Positions 1 through 8,332 are shown, numbered from the stretch's first letter. The stretch: DNA of 64,000 nucleotides from Streptomyces griseicoloratus (GCF_014534645.1 NZ_JACVQF010000235.1:62001-126000), one strand, 5' to 3'. The notes: a model not told the origin generated them from the sequence alone. Translations and numbers: made by a program.

Positions 1-2575
1 TGCTGTACGGGCCCTCCGGCGCGGCGCCGGGCAGCCGGGCGGCGTGCCACGGCACCATGCCCAGCGGCCCCACGGGCACCAGGACCAGCGACGCGGCCTC
101 GCCCAGCCCACGCGGGAGGGTGTGCAGCAGCGGGCCCATCACCGCACGCCCCGCCCAGTCGCACAGCGCGTCCAGCGCGTCGGCGGAACGCCGCCGCCCC
201 GACGGCCACTGGTGGCCGGGCGGGTGCTGACCCGGCTGCGACTGCCCGGCCGGCGGCCACGCGCCCATGTCACGGGTGGACGGGGACGCCACCGGGTGGA
301 GCGGTGTCCCGGAGGACGGGCCGCGGAGGCCGCTCGGGCCGGCCGGCGCGGTCGGCCCGGCCGGGCGGTTCGGGTGCGTCCAGTCCGTCCGGCCGCCCGG
401 TCCCGACGGGCGGTCGGGGTGCGCCTGGTCGCTGTGGCCGTTCGGCCGGCCCGGGTCACCGGTGCCTCGATCGCCCGGTGCGCCCGTGGCCCGATACTCC
501 GCCAGCGGCGCCGCGTCCGCCGTGAGCCCGGGAAGCTCCAGCGCCCGCACCGAGCCGTCCGCGGACACCACCAGCGCGCTGCCCGGGGCGCCTTCGCCGC
601 CCGGGACCAGGTAGGCCAACGCGGCGGCGCCCATGGCGCGCAGCGCCGCGCCGATCTCGGCGGGCCCGGGTGTCTCCAGCAGCCGCCGCCGGTGCGGCGA
701 GGCGGCGAGCGCGTCCAGCACCCGGCGGCGCAGCGCACTGGACGGGCCGGGCCCTTGGCCGCCGCCGGGAGCCACCCACATGCTTCCGTCGCCGGCCCGT
801 ACGCTTCCGTCGCCGCTGGCCCGCGTGCTCCCGTGGCCGCCGGTCCACGTGCTTTCGTCGCCGGGGGTCCGCACGCTCCCGTCGCCTCCGGTCCACGCGG
901 TTCCGTCGCCGTCGGTCCACGCATCTCCGGCCCCGTACGCGACGGCCATGCCGCTCGCCCCGGTGGCCGCCCCCATGCCCCCGACCGGATCCGGCGGCAC
1001 CGGGCCCGCCGCCCGCCACTCCTCCGCCAGGTCCGCGCGTCCGAGGGCGGTCAGCGTCTCCGGGACGGTCGCGGCGACCGTGGCCGCGTGCAGCAGCAGG
1101 CCCCGGCCCGCGTCCAGCGCGCGCACCGCGTCCTCGTACGCCCCGTCGGCCAGGCACCAGCGGGCCACGTCCAGCGCGTGGTCCGCCGCCTCACGGCCGG
1201 CCTCCGCCGCGTGCGGGGTACCGGACTGGAGCAGCACGCTCCAGGTGACCCCGGTCAGCGCCCGCAGCCCGACCCGCCGCGCCTCCTCGTGGTTGCGGCG
1301 CGCCGCGGCGGGGTCGCGCAGCCGGTCGCCGCGGACGCGGTAGGCCCAGGCGAGCATCGTGCCCAGGCCGCCCCACAGCGGGTTCGCCGGGCCGTCCGCG
1401 AGCCGGTGGGCGTGGACCAGCCAGGAGATGCCCTGTTCCAGGTGGGCGGGGCGCTCGGCGTCCGGGAGCCCCGGCAGGCCGGTCAGGGACAGGTGGGCGG
1501 AGCCGAGCGTGCCCGCGTACATCAGCCAGCGCTGGTCCTCGGGTTCGAGCAGGTCGGCGGCCTCCGCCAGCAGCTCCATGGCCTCGACGGCCCCGCGCAC
1601 GTCGCCGGACGGCAGCGCCTGGCCCAGCAGGGTGCCGCCCCAGGTGCCCAAGTGGTCGGCGCGGGCACTGTCCGCCAGTCCTTGCGCCTGCCGCCGGACA
1701 CCCTCCGCCGCGCCGACCGGCCGGACGGCCTCCGCGTCCCACGGCATCCGCCCCGTGCGGGTGAGGTCACCGAGCCGTGCCGTCTGCCGCGCCATCTGGG
1801 ACGCCCTGGTGAAGTAGTCCCGCGACCCGTGCTCGGCGGGCAGCCGTTCGACGACCTCCTCCAGCTCTCGTACCGCACGCTCCAGACCGGCGCCGTCGTC
1901 GCGGCGGCGCGCCTGCTCGCCGCGGAACAGGGCCAGGAACCCGGCCAGTTCCAGCCGTCCGTCGGGCCCCACGAGCGGGGAGTGCGCCAGCTCGGGCGAG
2001 GCGAGCAGTCCGGACAGGTCCGCCACGGCGGCGTCGAGACGGTCGGTGCCGCTGCCCAGCACCGCCAGCTGGGCCCGCAGGAGCGTGTGGACGACGGCGA
2101 CCGCGACGCCCGCGGGCTGGCCGGCCAGCAGCTCGCGGGCCTTCCCCAGCCGGGACAGCGCCGTCTCCCGCACCGCGGGCTCCGTCTGGAACAGCCCGTT
2201 GAGCGCGGTGAACCCCGCACCGGCCAGCACGGCGCCCTGATACAGCGGATCGGGCGGGCCGTGCGTGAGGAAGGCCGACAACAGCTCCGTCATCTGCTGC
2301 GGGGCGGCGCAGGGCCCGCCGTACTGGAGGACGGGCACCAGCATCAGCACCATGCCCGCCGCCGCACCGGTGTGCAAGGTGCCCTGCGGGCGGGCGCACC
2401 AGTCCGCGTACAGCCGGGCGAACGCCTCGCGCGGGGTGTCCCGCCCCACCCCTTCGCAGATCACGGCGCACAGCCGGGACATGGTGCGGGCGTCCACCAC
2501 GCCGCCGGCCCCCTGCAGCTGCACCTCCGCGTACAGCGCGGCCAGGTCGTAATCCGTGTCCGGCACAACGCTCAC
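1..2575 (-). CDS. CHAT-domain (caspase-like) protein, C-terminus cut by window edge
   Basis: The frame from the GTG at 2575 stays open to base 1, giving at least 858 codons with no stop. The first two thirds are helical, TPR-like repeat sequence (about residues 1-550). The end enters a CHAT peptidase domain: a strand reading SALVVSADGSVRALELPGL and then MVPWHAA, in which H844 matches the catalytic histidine of CHAT/caspase folds. The catalytic cysteine should lie beyond the left edge. Two low-complexity blocks rich in G, D, T, P and R interrupt the protein, one just before and one inside the CHAT domain. The GTG overlaps the RES stop codon (GTGA), so translation is probably coupled. CHAT proteins are proteases used in bacterial conflict and regulated cell death. 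Here the partner genes suggest that it is activated by, or acts beside, the RES toxin; that is inference. Confidence 0.8.
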   Translation of the reverse strand, partial: MSVVPDTDYDLAALYAEVQLQGAGGVVDARTMSRLCAVICEGVGRDTPREAFARLYADWCARPQGTLHTGAAAGMVLMLVPVLQYGGPCAAPQQMTELLSAFLTHGPPDPLYQGAVLAGAGFTALNGLFQTEPAVRETALSRLGKARELLAGQPAGVAVAVVHTLLRAQLAVLGSGTDRLDAAVADLSGLLASPELAHSPLVGPDGRLELAGFLALFRGEQARRRDDGAGLERAVRELEEVVERLPAEHGSRDYFTRASQMARQTARLGDLTRTGRMPWDAEAVRPVGAAEGVRRQAQGLADSARADHLGTWGGTLLGQALPSGDVRGAVEAMELLAEAADLLEPEDQRWLMYAGTLGSAHLSLTGLPGLPDAERPAHLEQGISWLVHAHRLADGPANPLWGGLGTMLAWAYRVRGDRLRDPAAARRNHEEARRVGLRALTGVTWSVLLQSGTPHAAEAGREAADHALDVARWCLADGAYEDAVRALDAGRGLLLHAATVAATVPETLTALGRADLAEEWRAAGPVPPDPVGGMGAATGASGMAVAYGAGDAWTDGDGTAWTGGDGSVRTPGDESTWTGGHGSTRASGDGSVRAGDGSMWVAPGGGQGPGPSSALRRRVLDALAASPHRRRLLETPGPAEIGAALRAMGAAALAYLVPGGEGAPGSALVVSADGSVRALELPGLTADAAPLAEYRATGAPGDRGTGDPGRPNGHSDQAHPDRPSGPGGRTDWTHPNRPAGPTAPAGPSGLRGPSSGTPLHPVASPSTRDMGAWPPAGQSQPGQHPPGHQWPSGRRRSADALDALCDWAGRAVMGPLLHTLPRGLGEAASLVLVPVGPLGMVPWHAARLPGAAPEGPYS

Positions 2576-3291
2576 CCTCCCCGGTACTCCGGCGATCCCG
2601 TGGCCGCCAGTGATTCCTCGTGCTCGGGCGCCCCCGGCCGGGGCGCCACCGTGGCGCAGTACGGCGCCAGTACGCCGTTCAGCCAGCGCTCGCCGTCCTC
2701 GGTGCCGAAGGTGACGGGCGGGGGCCCGGCGGGCTCCAGCGGGGGCACCGGGCAGCGGTCCTCGAACAGCACCGCGACCCGGTCGGCGGGCTCCCGCTTG
2801 GACGGCCAGACGAAGCCCTGCGCCCACGGGCCGGTCCGCTCCCGGATCCAGTGGCCCCAGTCCCGGGTCTGCGGATACTCCCGGCTGTCCGCGTGGATCA
2901 GCCACGAGTCCTGGCCGACGGCGGCCAGATCGGCGCCCGACATCAGCGACACCAGCTCCAGGTCGGCGGCCAGCCGCAGGAACGACAGGCACAGCCGCGC
3001 GGTGCGGACGCGCGGCAGCACCCGCCAGGCGCCGGTGCCGTCGAACGGCATGTCGCGCAGCAGCACTTCGCTGACCGCCGCGCCGACGCCGAACCCCAGG
3101 TAGAGGAAGCCGTAGGGGTGGTACGGGGTGCTGTCGAAGCGCCCGCCCTCGTAGAAGGCGGGGGAGGGCACGGCCTTGAACTCCGTGGCGGAGCGGTGCG
3201 AGCCGTGCACCCGGTACACCGGTGTGCCCGCGGGCAGGGTGGCCTTCGTCGGGGTGCGGGGGAGTGCGGCGGGCGGCGGGTAGTTGGGCAC
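2572..3291 (-). CDS. RES-domain toxin, NAD+ phosphorylase/glycohydrolase family
   Basis: 239 residues, the usual size for RES toxins. The RES signature is present in order: YR at 26-27, GGRFD around 49-53, YLGF around 64-67 and the helix AAVSEVLLR with E75. In characterised members (MbcT of Mycobacterium tuberculosis and RES toxins of other bacteria) the conserved Arg, Tyr and Glu bind NAD+ and destroy it, halting growth. The gene starts 4 bases after the antitoxin-like gene ends and overlaps the following CHAT gene by 4 bases, which fits a co-translated toxin-antitoxin unit with an added effector. Family assignment is firm; the exact reaction (phosphorolysis or hydrolysis) cannot be read from sequence. 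Confidence 0.85.
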   Translation of the reverse strand: MPNYPPPAALPRTPTKATLPAGTPVYRVHGSHRSATEFKAVPSPAFYEGGRFDSTPYHPYGFLYLGFGVGAAVSEVLLRDMPFDGTGAWRVLPRVRTARLCLSFLRLAADLELVSLMSGADLAAVGQDSWLIHADSREYPQTRDWGHWIRERTGPWAQGFVWPSKREPADRVAVLFEDRCPVPPLEPAGPPPVTFGTEDGERWLNGVLAPYCATVAPRPGAPEHEESLAATGSPEYRGG

Positions 3292-3295
3292 GGCG

Positions 3296-4483
3296 TCACC
3301 AACCCTCCGGAGCGGCCACCGCCCGTGCGGCGGCGCGCAGTTCGGCGTCTCGGCCCCGCCCGAGCAGCCCGGCGGGCGGCGCGCCCCACCAGGTGTGCGG
3401 GGACAGCCACCAGTCGGCCGCGCCCCATGGGTCGGCCTCGGCCTCCAGCACGGCGTTGACCTCCAGCACCACCGGCCAGGGCGTGGTGCCCGCCGCGAAC
3501 TGGAAGGCGGGGAAGACGGTCTGCCCGCCGTCGTCCGTCAGCGCGATCAGCCCGCGCGGGGAGCGCCCGCCGGCGTCTACGTCCCGTGCTCCCTCGGCCC
3601 CGGGGCCCTCGACCCCGGTGGTTCCGGAGCCCTCGCTCCCGGGACCTTCCGTTCCGGCACCCACGCCCCGTGCGCCCGGGGACCTGGCGCCCTCGGCCGG
3701 GGAGTCCACGGCGCGGGTGCCCTTGGTCCGGCTGCCCTCGGCCGGGGAGTCCAGGGCGCGGGTGTCCTTGGTCCGGCTGCCCTCGGCCGGGGAGTCCAGG
3801 GCGCGGGTGTCCTTGGTCCGGCTGCCCTCGGCCGGGGAGTCCGCGGCGCGGGTGCCCTCGTCTCGGGTGTCCTCGCCTTGGGTGTCCTCGTCCCGGGTGT
3901 CCTCGCCTTGGGTGTCCTCGGTCCCGGCGCCGGCGCCCCGGGCATCTGCGGCCCGGGTGCCGTTGCCGCTGTCTGCCACCTCGGTCGCGGACAGCGCCGG
4001 CGCGGCCAGCAGCCGGCGGCGCACCGGGCCCAGCCGCGGGCCCACCATCGGATTGCGGTCCACCACCAGCAGGCACAGGTCGAGCGCGCTGTAGCCGCCG
4101 GACAGCGCGGCGGACGGCGAGGGCACCAACCGCGTCCCGTCGCCGGCCGGTTCCCCAGCGGTGACACCGGTGTCCCGGCGCAGCCGCTCCGCCGCGTCCG
4201 GCGGCAGCGCCGCCAGCACGGCCTCGGTGGCCCGCGCGGCGATCCGCGCCTGCTCCACGCCGCGCGGCTCCGCGGTCCGGAACGCGTCCAGCAGGCCCCT
4301 CAACTCCCGCCGCGCGCGGGGCGGGAGAAGACCGGAGAACTCGTCCCAGCGGGCGGCCAGGGCGGCCAGGGCACCCAGCGCGCGGTGCGCGAGCGCCGCG
4401 GCGGCGGTGTCGGGCCCGGTGCCGCCGTCGCCGCCGGGGCGGGTGCGTCCCGCGCCGAGTTCGTCCGGATCAGCCGGCTTCAT
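3296..4483 (-). CDS. MbcA/ParS-like antitoxin with a large low-complexity insertion
   Basis: 395 residues. The C-terminal part (about 310-395) reads RGLIAL, then FPAFQF, DPWGAADWWLSPHTWWG and PPAGLL. This is the arrangement of the MbcA/ParS/Xre toxin-binding domain (formerly DUF2384) that partners RES toxins. The N-terminal 170 residues are helical and end in LSATEVA, which looks like the first part of the helix-turn-helix that normally runs straight into G-LIAL. Between them (about 173-309) lies a repetitive acidic stretch with 15-residue units such as DSPAEGSRTKDTRAL. Such antitoxins are usually 120-200 residues, so the length is exceptional. The ATG overlaps the stop of the upstream macro gene (ATGA), and the RES gene follows after 4 bases. 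The likely role is to neutralise the RES protein and possibly autoregulate. Confidence 0.72.
   Translation of the reverse strand: MKPADPDELGAGRTRPGGDGGTGPDTAAAALAHRALGALAALAARWDEFSGLLPPRARRELRGLLDAFRTAEPRGVEQARIAARATEAVLAALPPDAAERLRRDTGVTAGEPAGDGTRLVPSPSAALSGGYSALDLCLLVVDRNPMVGPRLGPVRRRLLAAPALSATEVADSGNGTRAADARGAGAGTEDTQGEDTRDEDTQGEDTRDEGTRAADSPAEGSRTKDTRALDSPAEGSRTKDTRALDSPAEGSRTKGTRAVDSPAEGARSPGARGVGAGTEGPGSEGSGTTGVEGPGAEGARDVDAGGRSPRGLIALTDDGGQTVFPAFQFAAGTTPWPVVLEVNAVLEAEADPWGAADWWLSPHTWWGAPPAGLLGRGRDAELRAAARAVAAPEGW
3691..3870. repeat. Four 45-bp tandem repeats inside the antitoxin gene
   Basis: Units start at 3691, 3736, 3781 and 3826, each opening with CCTCGGCCGGGGAGTCC and encoding a 15-residue block on the minus strand. 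The two central units are nearly identical. A second, 30-bp repeat (protein unit TQGEDTRDED, twice) follows at about 3858-3925. The in-frame periodicity means that copy-number change alters protein length without frameshift. Confidence 0.9.
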
Positions 4484-5787
4484 GGGTGCCTCCTCGGGGA
4501 CAGGGCGTCACCGGCCCGTATCGCGTCGTCTCCGCCACGGGCGCCGCCGACGCGACCGCCCTCGTCGCCACGGCCGTGGCGGTGGCCGCGTCCCGTCCCG
4601 CCGTGCTCGCCGCCGCCCAGCAGCCGCTCCACCAACTGCGCCCGCGAGGGAGCGCGAACCACCAGATGGATCTCCCAGCGGGCACCGCGCGCCCACTCCG
4701 CCTCCACGGCGGCCCACACGGCGGCGATGCTCGCCGCGTGCGGCAGCCCCCCGCGCCCGGAGCCCAGAAGCGGGAAGCACACGGAGGTCAGCGGGGGGTC
4801 GAAGCGGTCGCTCTCCTCGCCGAGCAGGGCGAGCGCCCGCGCCGCGGCGCGGGTGACGTCGGCGGGCAGGACGTCGTAGTCGTTGGTACCGGGCCTGGGG
4901 ACGGCCACGGCCGCGTGGTAGATCCGGCGCACGCCCTGGCCCCGCAACGCGCCGGAGTCCGTAGGGACCACGGTGCCGGTCAGCACCGGCCGGTGCGCGG
5001 CGCCGTGCCTGGCCAGCCACCCACGCAGCTCGTCGTGGATCCGGTCCTCGATGAGCTCCCCGGTGGGGCCGCGCAGTGCGCCCGCGCGCCGCAGCGAGGC
5101 CGAGACCGACGCCTTGTACGGCTCGGGGAGCGCGAAGTACACATTCGACGGGGACACCACCACGTCCACGTCCCGCAGCAGATCAACCGGATGGACGTGC
5201 AGGGTCACCGCGACCGGTCGGCCGGCGACGGACAGCCGCAGCACCCGGTGGGTGCGGCGGGGAGCGGGGCCGCCGGGGGAGCGCGGCGCGGGCGGCACGG
5301 CCGCCCGCCCGGCGAGCGGGGAAAGCGCGGGCAGCCCGGGGACCACAGACGCGGCGTCCCAGGCCGGAGCGGGCCCGGCCTCCCCGGTCGTTGCCGGCGC
5401 GGCGTCCGGCGGTACGGACCCGGCCTCCCAGGGCGACGAGGGTGGAGCCGCCTCGCCGGCCAGCCGCAGCACCTGCTCGGCGACGTCCCCCAGCACCCTC
5501 AGCTCCGCGCTCTTGCGGAACCGCTCGACGCTGACCCCGTAAATCTCCGCTGCCCGCCGGCGCCGGTCCGCCGGGGGCCAGTCCCGGGTCCCGGGCGCCA
5601 GTCCGAGGCTGTACTCGGCGGCTTCCTGGAGCACCCCGCCGCCCAGCCGCGCCACCGCGAGCCGAAGCAGGCGCTCCACCGCCGCGATCCGCGCCTCCCC
5701 GGCCGAGCCGGGGAACCGGGCCGCGGCCAGCCGGGTGAGCGACGGCAGCTCCAGCGCGCGCAGCCGCAGCAGGCCGGCTCGCCGCAC
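4480..5787 (-). CDS. Macro-domain (ADP-ribose-binding) protein
   Basis: 435 residues from a GTG preceded by GGGAGGTGAGGGAC, a strong ribosome site. An in-frame ATG at 5841 is the alternative start. Residues 1-112 form a helical domain containing RRRAAEIYGVSVERFRK, seen at the N-terminus of various Streptomyces proteins. Residues 113-179 are Pro/Ala-rich linker. Residues about 180-382 form a macro-like domain: VDVVVSPSN near its start, GTVVPTDSGALRGQGVRRIYH in the middle (quoted in part: VVPTDSGAL) and CFPLLGSGRGGLP toward the end, matching the nucleotide-binding loops of the fold. The tail is Gly/His/Arg-rich. Macro domains bind or hydrolyse ADP-ribose or ADP-ribosylated targets. As the first gene of an operon with a NAD+-consuming RES toxin, a role in sensing or clearing ADP-ribose products is a reasonable inference. 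Confidence 0.75.
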   Translation of the reverse strand: MRRAGLLRLRALELPSLTRLAAARFPGSAGEARIAAVERLLRLAVARLGGGVLQEAAEYSLGLAPGTRDWPPADRRRRAAEIYGVSVERFRKSAELRVLGDVAEQVLRLAGEAAPPSSPWEAGSVPPDAAPATTGEAGPAPAWDAASVVPGLPALSPLAGRAAVPPAPRSPGGPAPRRTHRVLRLSVAGRPVAVTLHVHPVDLLRDVDVVVSPSNVYFALPEPYKASVSASLRRAGALRGPTGELIEDRIHDELRGWLARHGAAHRPVLTGTVVPTDSGALRGQGVRRIYHAAVAVPRPGTNDYDVLPADVTRAAARALALLGEESDRFDPPLTSVCFPLLGSGRGGLPHAASIAAVWAAVEAEWARGARWEIHLVVRAPSRAQLVERLLGGGEHGGTGRGHRHGRGDEGGRVGGARGGDDAIRAGDALSPRRHP

Positions 5788-5851
5788 GTCCCTCACCTCC
5801 CCGAGAACCGATGTGTGGTCAGGCAGGGGCGAGGGCGTCATGCGACGAAAG

Positions 5852-5879
5852 ATTGTCACCGCATCACGCAGCGCCACAA
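5852..5879 (-). promoter_or_regulatory. Predicted promoter of the macro-antitoxin-RES-CHAT operon
   Basis: On the minus strand TTGTGG (5879-5874) and GACAAT (5857-5852) are separated by 16 bases. Transcription would start near 5845, giving a 57-base leader to the GTG at 5787. Confidence 0.5.
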
Positions 5880-5978
5880 CCCGTTCCCACCCAGTCATCC
5901 AACCGTGTGCCCCGGGCGGACCCCGTCCGGCGGCCGGGCGGGGTCCGGGCGTTTTCCGGGCGGTCCCGGCCTTTGCCG

Positions 5979-6006
5979 TCGACAGAGCCGCCGGGTTGTC
6001 TAGCTT
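5979..6006 (+). promoter_or_regulatory. Predicted promoter of the RDD gene
   Basis: TCGACA and TAGCTT are separated by 16 bases, 30 bases upstream of the start codon. It diverges from the macro operon promoter. Confidence 0.35.
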
Positions 6007-6035
6007 GTCCGTGAGAGACGGCGAGGGGATGCCCA

Positions 6036-6521
6036 ATGACCAATGCAGCAAGAGGAGTTGTCCATCTGCCCACGGGGACGTTCGCGGTCGCCACACCGGG
6101 GCAGCGGATCAGAGCCCGCTCCGTCGACGTCGTCTGCAAGGTTGTCAGCCAGCTGTGCGGAGTGGCCACCGGCGCCGCAGGCGCGGCCCTGTCCGCCGAG
6201 CCGCTCACGCAGATGCTGTGCTGGGGCACCAGCCTGTGGATGGGCTTCGTCGGCTACGACCTGCTGGCCATGCGGATCACCGGGCGGCGCGCCTGGGGGA
6301 AGACCAGCTTCGGCCGCCAGCTGGCGGGGATCGTCGTCCTGGACGTCCGTACCGGGCAGCCGGTGAACGCCGTCAGGCAGCGCATCCGCGACTTCTTCGG
6401 CAACTTCGTGACCGGGGGCGTCTTCTGGAGCTATGTGCAGGCGCGCCGCGACCCGCACGGCACCATGCGCGCCTGGCACGACCGGATCTGCGGGACGTGC
6501 GTGGTGCAGGTGCCGCGCTAG
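6036..6521 (+). CDS. RDD-family membrane protein
   Basis: 161 residues. It begins with RIRARSVDVVCKV (the R-x-x-D of the RDD motif), then has a hydrophobic segment around 40-75. The core is GKTSFGRQLAGIVVLDVRTG, typical of RDD proteins, followed by RQRIRDFF and a closing MRAWHDRICGT that supplies the second conserved Asp. RDD proteins are small inner-membrane proteins, some acting as ion antiporters or accessory membrane factors; the substrate is unknown here. GAGGGGA lies about 10 bases before the ATG. It is transcribed away from the conflict operon and has no co-oriented partner. Confidence 0.8.
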   Translation: MTNAARGVVHLPTGTFAVATPGQRIRARSVDVVCKVVSQLCGVATGAAGAALSAEPLTQMLCWGTSLWMGFVGYDLLAMRITGRRAWGKTSFGRQLAGIVVLDVRTGQPVNAVRQRIRDFFGNFVTGGVFWSYVQARRDPHGTMRAWHDRICGTCVVQVPR

Positions 6522-6651
6522 AGGCGCCGGGCGGGGCGGCGCGCACCGGCGCTCAACTCCTCCGCTGCCCGCGCGCCTGCGCCGTGCCGCCGGGGCCGTC
6601 CGAGCCCCAGGGCCGCCGGCCCGCGCCGTCCGCCCGCCGACGCCGCCGCCG

Positions 6652-6959
6652 TCATGCCGCGACCGGCGCCGGCACCTCCTCCGGCAGGCGCAGCCACTCC
6701 CGCAGCGCCGCCGCGGTGACGACGATGACGCGGGCGTCGTCGCGGCGGGCGGCCGGCGTCGACCGGGTGCCGGACAGCGCCGCCGGGCCGCCCGTCAGGT
6801 GCGGGCGGTGCTCGACCCCTCCCGGCAGGACCGGATGTCGGGGGGCGGCGGGGAAGCCGGCCGGGCGGTCGCCGACGACGCCGGACTCGCACAGCCAGGC
6901 CGGGCCACCGGGGTGAGCGCCGGGCCGTACTCCCGGTCCACGTAGGCGTGTTCGGTCAT
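6652..6959 (-). pseudogene. Frameshifted small protein gene downstream of benE
   Basis: An ATG at 6959, 13 bases after the permease stop, opens MTEHAYVDREYGPALTPVARPG. The sensible sequence then continues in another frame as WLCESGVVGDRPAGF and runs to APVAA and a stop at 6652. The span of 308 bases is one short of a whole number of codons, consistent with loss of one base near 6896. The intact product would be about 102 residues. I do not recognise the family. It could also be a sequencing error. Confidence 0.45.
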
Positions 6960-6971
6960 CGCGCGACGCGA

Positions 6972-8249
6972 TCAGCGACCTCCCGCCGGTGCCTCCTCGA
7001 CGGCGTCCAGCAGCGGCGTGTCGGCACCCGGCGCTTCGGATCGGGGCGCGGGCGCTGATGCGATGGCTCGGCGCCGCCGTCCCGCCGACGCGATGACGCT
7101 GGTGAGCACGCCCGCGAGCAGCCCCCAGAACGCGGACCCGACGCCGAGCAGCGTCACACCGGAGGCCGTGGCGAGGAAGGTGACGACGGCCGCCTCCCTG
7201 GACGCGGGGTCCGACAGGGCACTGGCCAGGGACGCCTCGATCGTGGCGAGCAGACCGACCCCGGCGACGGCCAGGACGAGCGCGTGGGGCATCGCGGTGA
7301 GCAGCGAGGCCACGGTCGCGCCGAGCAGACCGACGCACAGGTAGAAGACGCCCGCCCACACGGCCGCGAGATAGCGCCGCTGCCGGTCGGGATGGGCCCC
7401 GTCGCCGGTGCAGATCGCGGCGGTCATCGCCGCCAGGTTGAGGCCGAACGCCCCGAACGGCGCGAGCACCGCCTGCACGGCACCCGTCCACGTCAGGACG
7501 GGCGAGACGGGCACCTCGTAGCCGGAGGCGCGCAGCACGGCGACCCCGGGCAGATTCTGCGAGGCCATGGTGACGACGAACAGCGGCACGCCGACGCTGA
7601 TCAGCACCTTCCAGTCGAACTCGGGAGCCGTGAACACCGGCTGCGCGAGCGACAGCCGGACCCGTTCCAGATGCCAGCCCCCGGTGAGGACGGAGGCGGC
7701 GACTCCGCCGCCGAGCGCGACGACGACGGCGTACCGGGGCAGCAGCCGACGTGCGACGAGATACAGCACGAACACCGGAAACGCGATCGCGAAACTGCCG
7801 CCCATCTGGGAAAATAGCCCCGTCCCGAACTCGAGCAGCACACCGCCGAGCAGCGCCGACGCCAGCGGCACCGGGATCCGGTCCATGATCCGCGCGAACC
7901 ATCCCGTCAGACCGCTCACCATGATCAGTGCGGCGCAGAACACGAACGCGCCCACGGCCTTCGCCATGGACACCCCGCTCAGGCTCGTGGCGAGGAGCGC
8001 GGCTCCCGGCGTCGACCAGGACGTGACGACGGGGGCCTTGTACCGCAGCGACAGACCCGCGCAGGTCACGGCGATCCCGACGCCGAGCGCCAGCATCCAT
8101 GAAGACACCTCCCGGGCGTCCGCCCCCGCGGCCCGCGCCGCGGTGAACACGAGGGCGGCGGCACTGGTCACGCCGACGGTGACAGCGATGAGCCCCGCCG
8201 CCACGGCCGAGGGCGGTGCGGTGGCGCGTATGCGGGCGAGCGGGGACAT
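6972..8249 (-). CDS. BenE-family transporter (benzoate/H+ symporter-like)
   Basis: 425 residues with about 11-12 hydrophobic segments and a family-typical length. Recognisable BenE sequence includes SWSTPGAALL near residue 80, ASALLGGVLLEFG, TMASQNLPGVAVLRASGY and the loop FGAFGLNLAAMTAAICTG around 265-285. The family imports aromatic acids or related compounds with protons through the cytoplasmic membrane. The gene diverges from an XRE-cupin regulator across a pair of adjacent dyads, so it is probably that regulator's target. No benzoate catabolic enzymes lie nearby, so the substrate is open. Confidence 0.88.
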   Translation of the reverse strand: MSPLARIRATAPPSAVAAGLIAVTVGVTSAAALVFTAARAAGADAREVSSWMLALGVGIAVTCAGLSLRYKAPVVTSWSTPGAALLATSLSGVSMAKAVGAFVFCAALIMVSGLTGWFARIMDRIPVPLASALLGGVLLEFGTGLFSQMGGSFAIAFPVFVLYLVARRLLPRYAVVVALGGGVAASVLTGGWHLERVRLSLAQPVFTAPEFDWKVLISVGVPLFVVTMASQNLPGVAVLRASGYEVPVSPVLTWTGAVQAVLAPFGAFGLNLAAMTAAICTGDGAHPDRQRRYLAAVWAGVFYLCVGLLGATVASLLTAMPHALVLAVAGVGLLATIEASLASALSDPASREAAVVTFLATASGVTLLGVGSAFWGLLAGVLTSVIASAGRRRRAIASAPAPRSEAPGADTPLLDAVEEAPAGGR

Positions 8250-8300
8250 GCGGGCATCACTTCCGGAGTGGGTGGGAGAGCAGGTTCGGGTTCCAGGGGC

Positions 8301-8332
8301 GTTCCGTAAACGGAACGTTCTGTTTGTGGAAC
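8301..8332. promoter_or_regulatory. Two abutting 16-bp dyads between benE and the XRE-cupin gene
   Basis: 8301-8316 is a perfect palindrome, GTTCCGTAAACGGAAC. 8317-8332 (GTTCTGTTTGTGGAAC) is an imperfect copy directly abutting it. They sit in the divergent intergenic space and are the obvious candidate operators for the XRE regulator. Confidence 0.7.

Noticed and set aside
44-3103. A 1019-codon plus-strand open frame opposite the CHAT and RES genes
   Set aside because: It is rich in Arg, Gln, Pro and Gly with no domain and arises from high G+C on the opposite strand of real genes.
3691-3930. Possible CRISPR array
   Set aside because: The repeats are direct, contiguous, without spacers, and encode a repetitive protein segment in frame.
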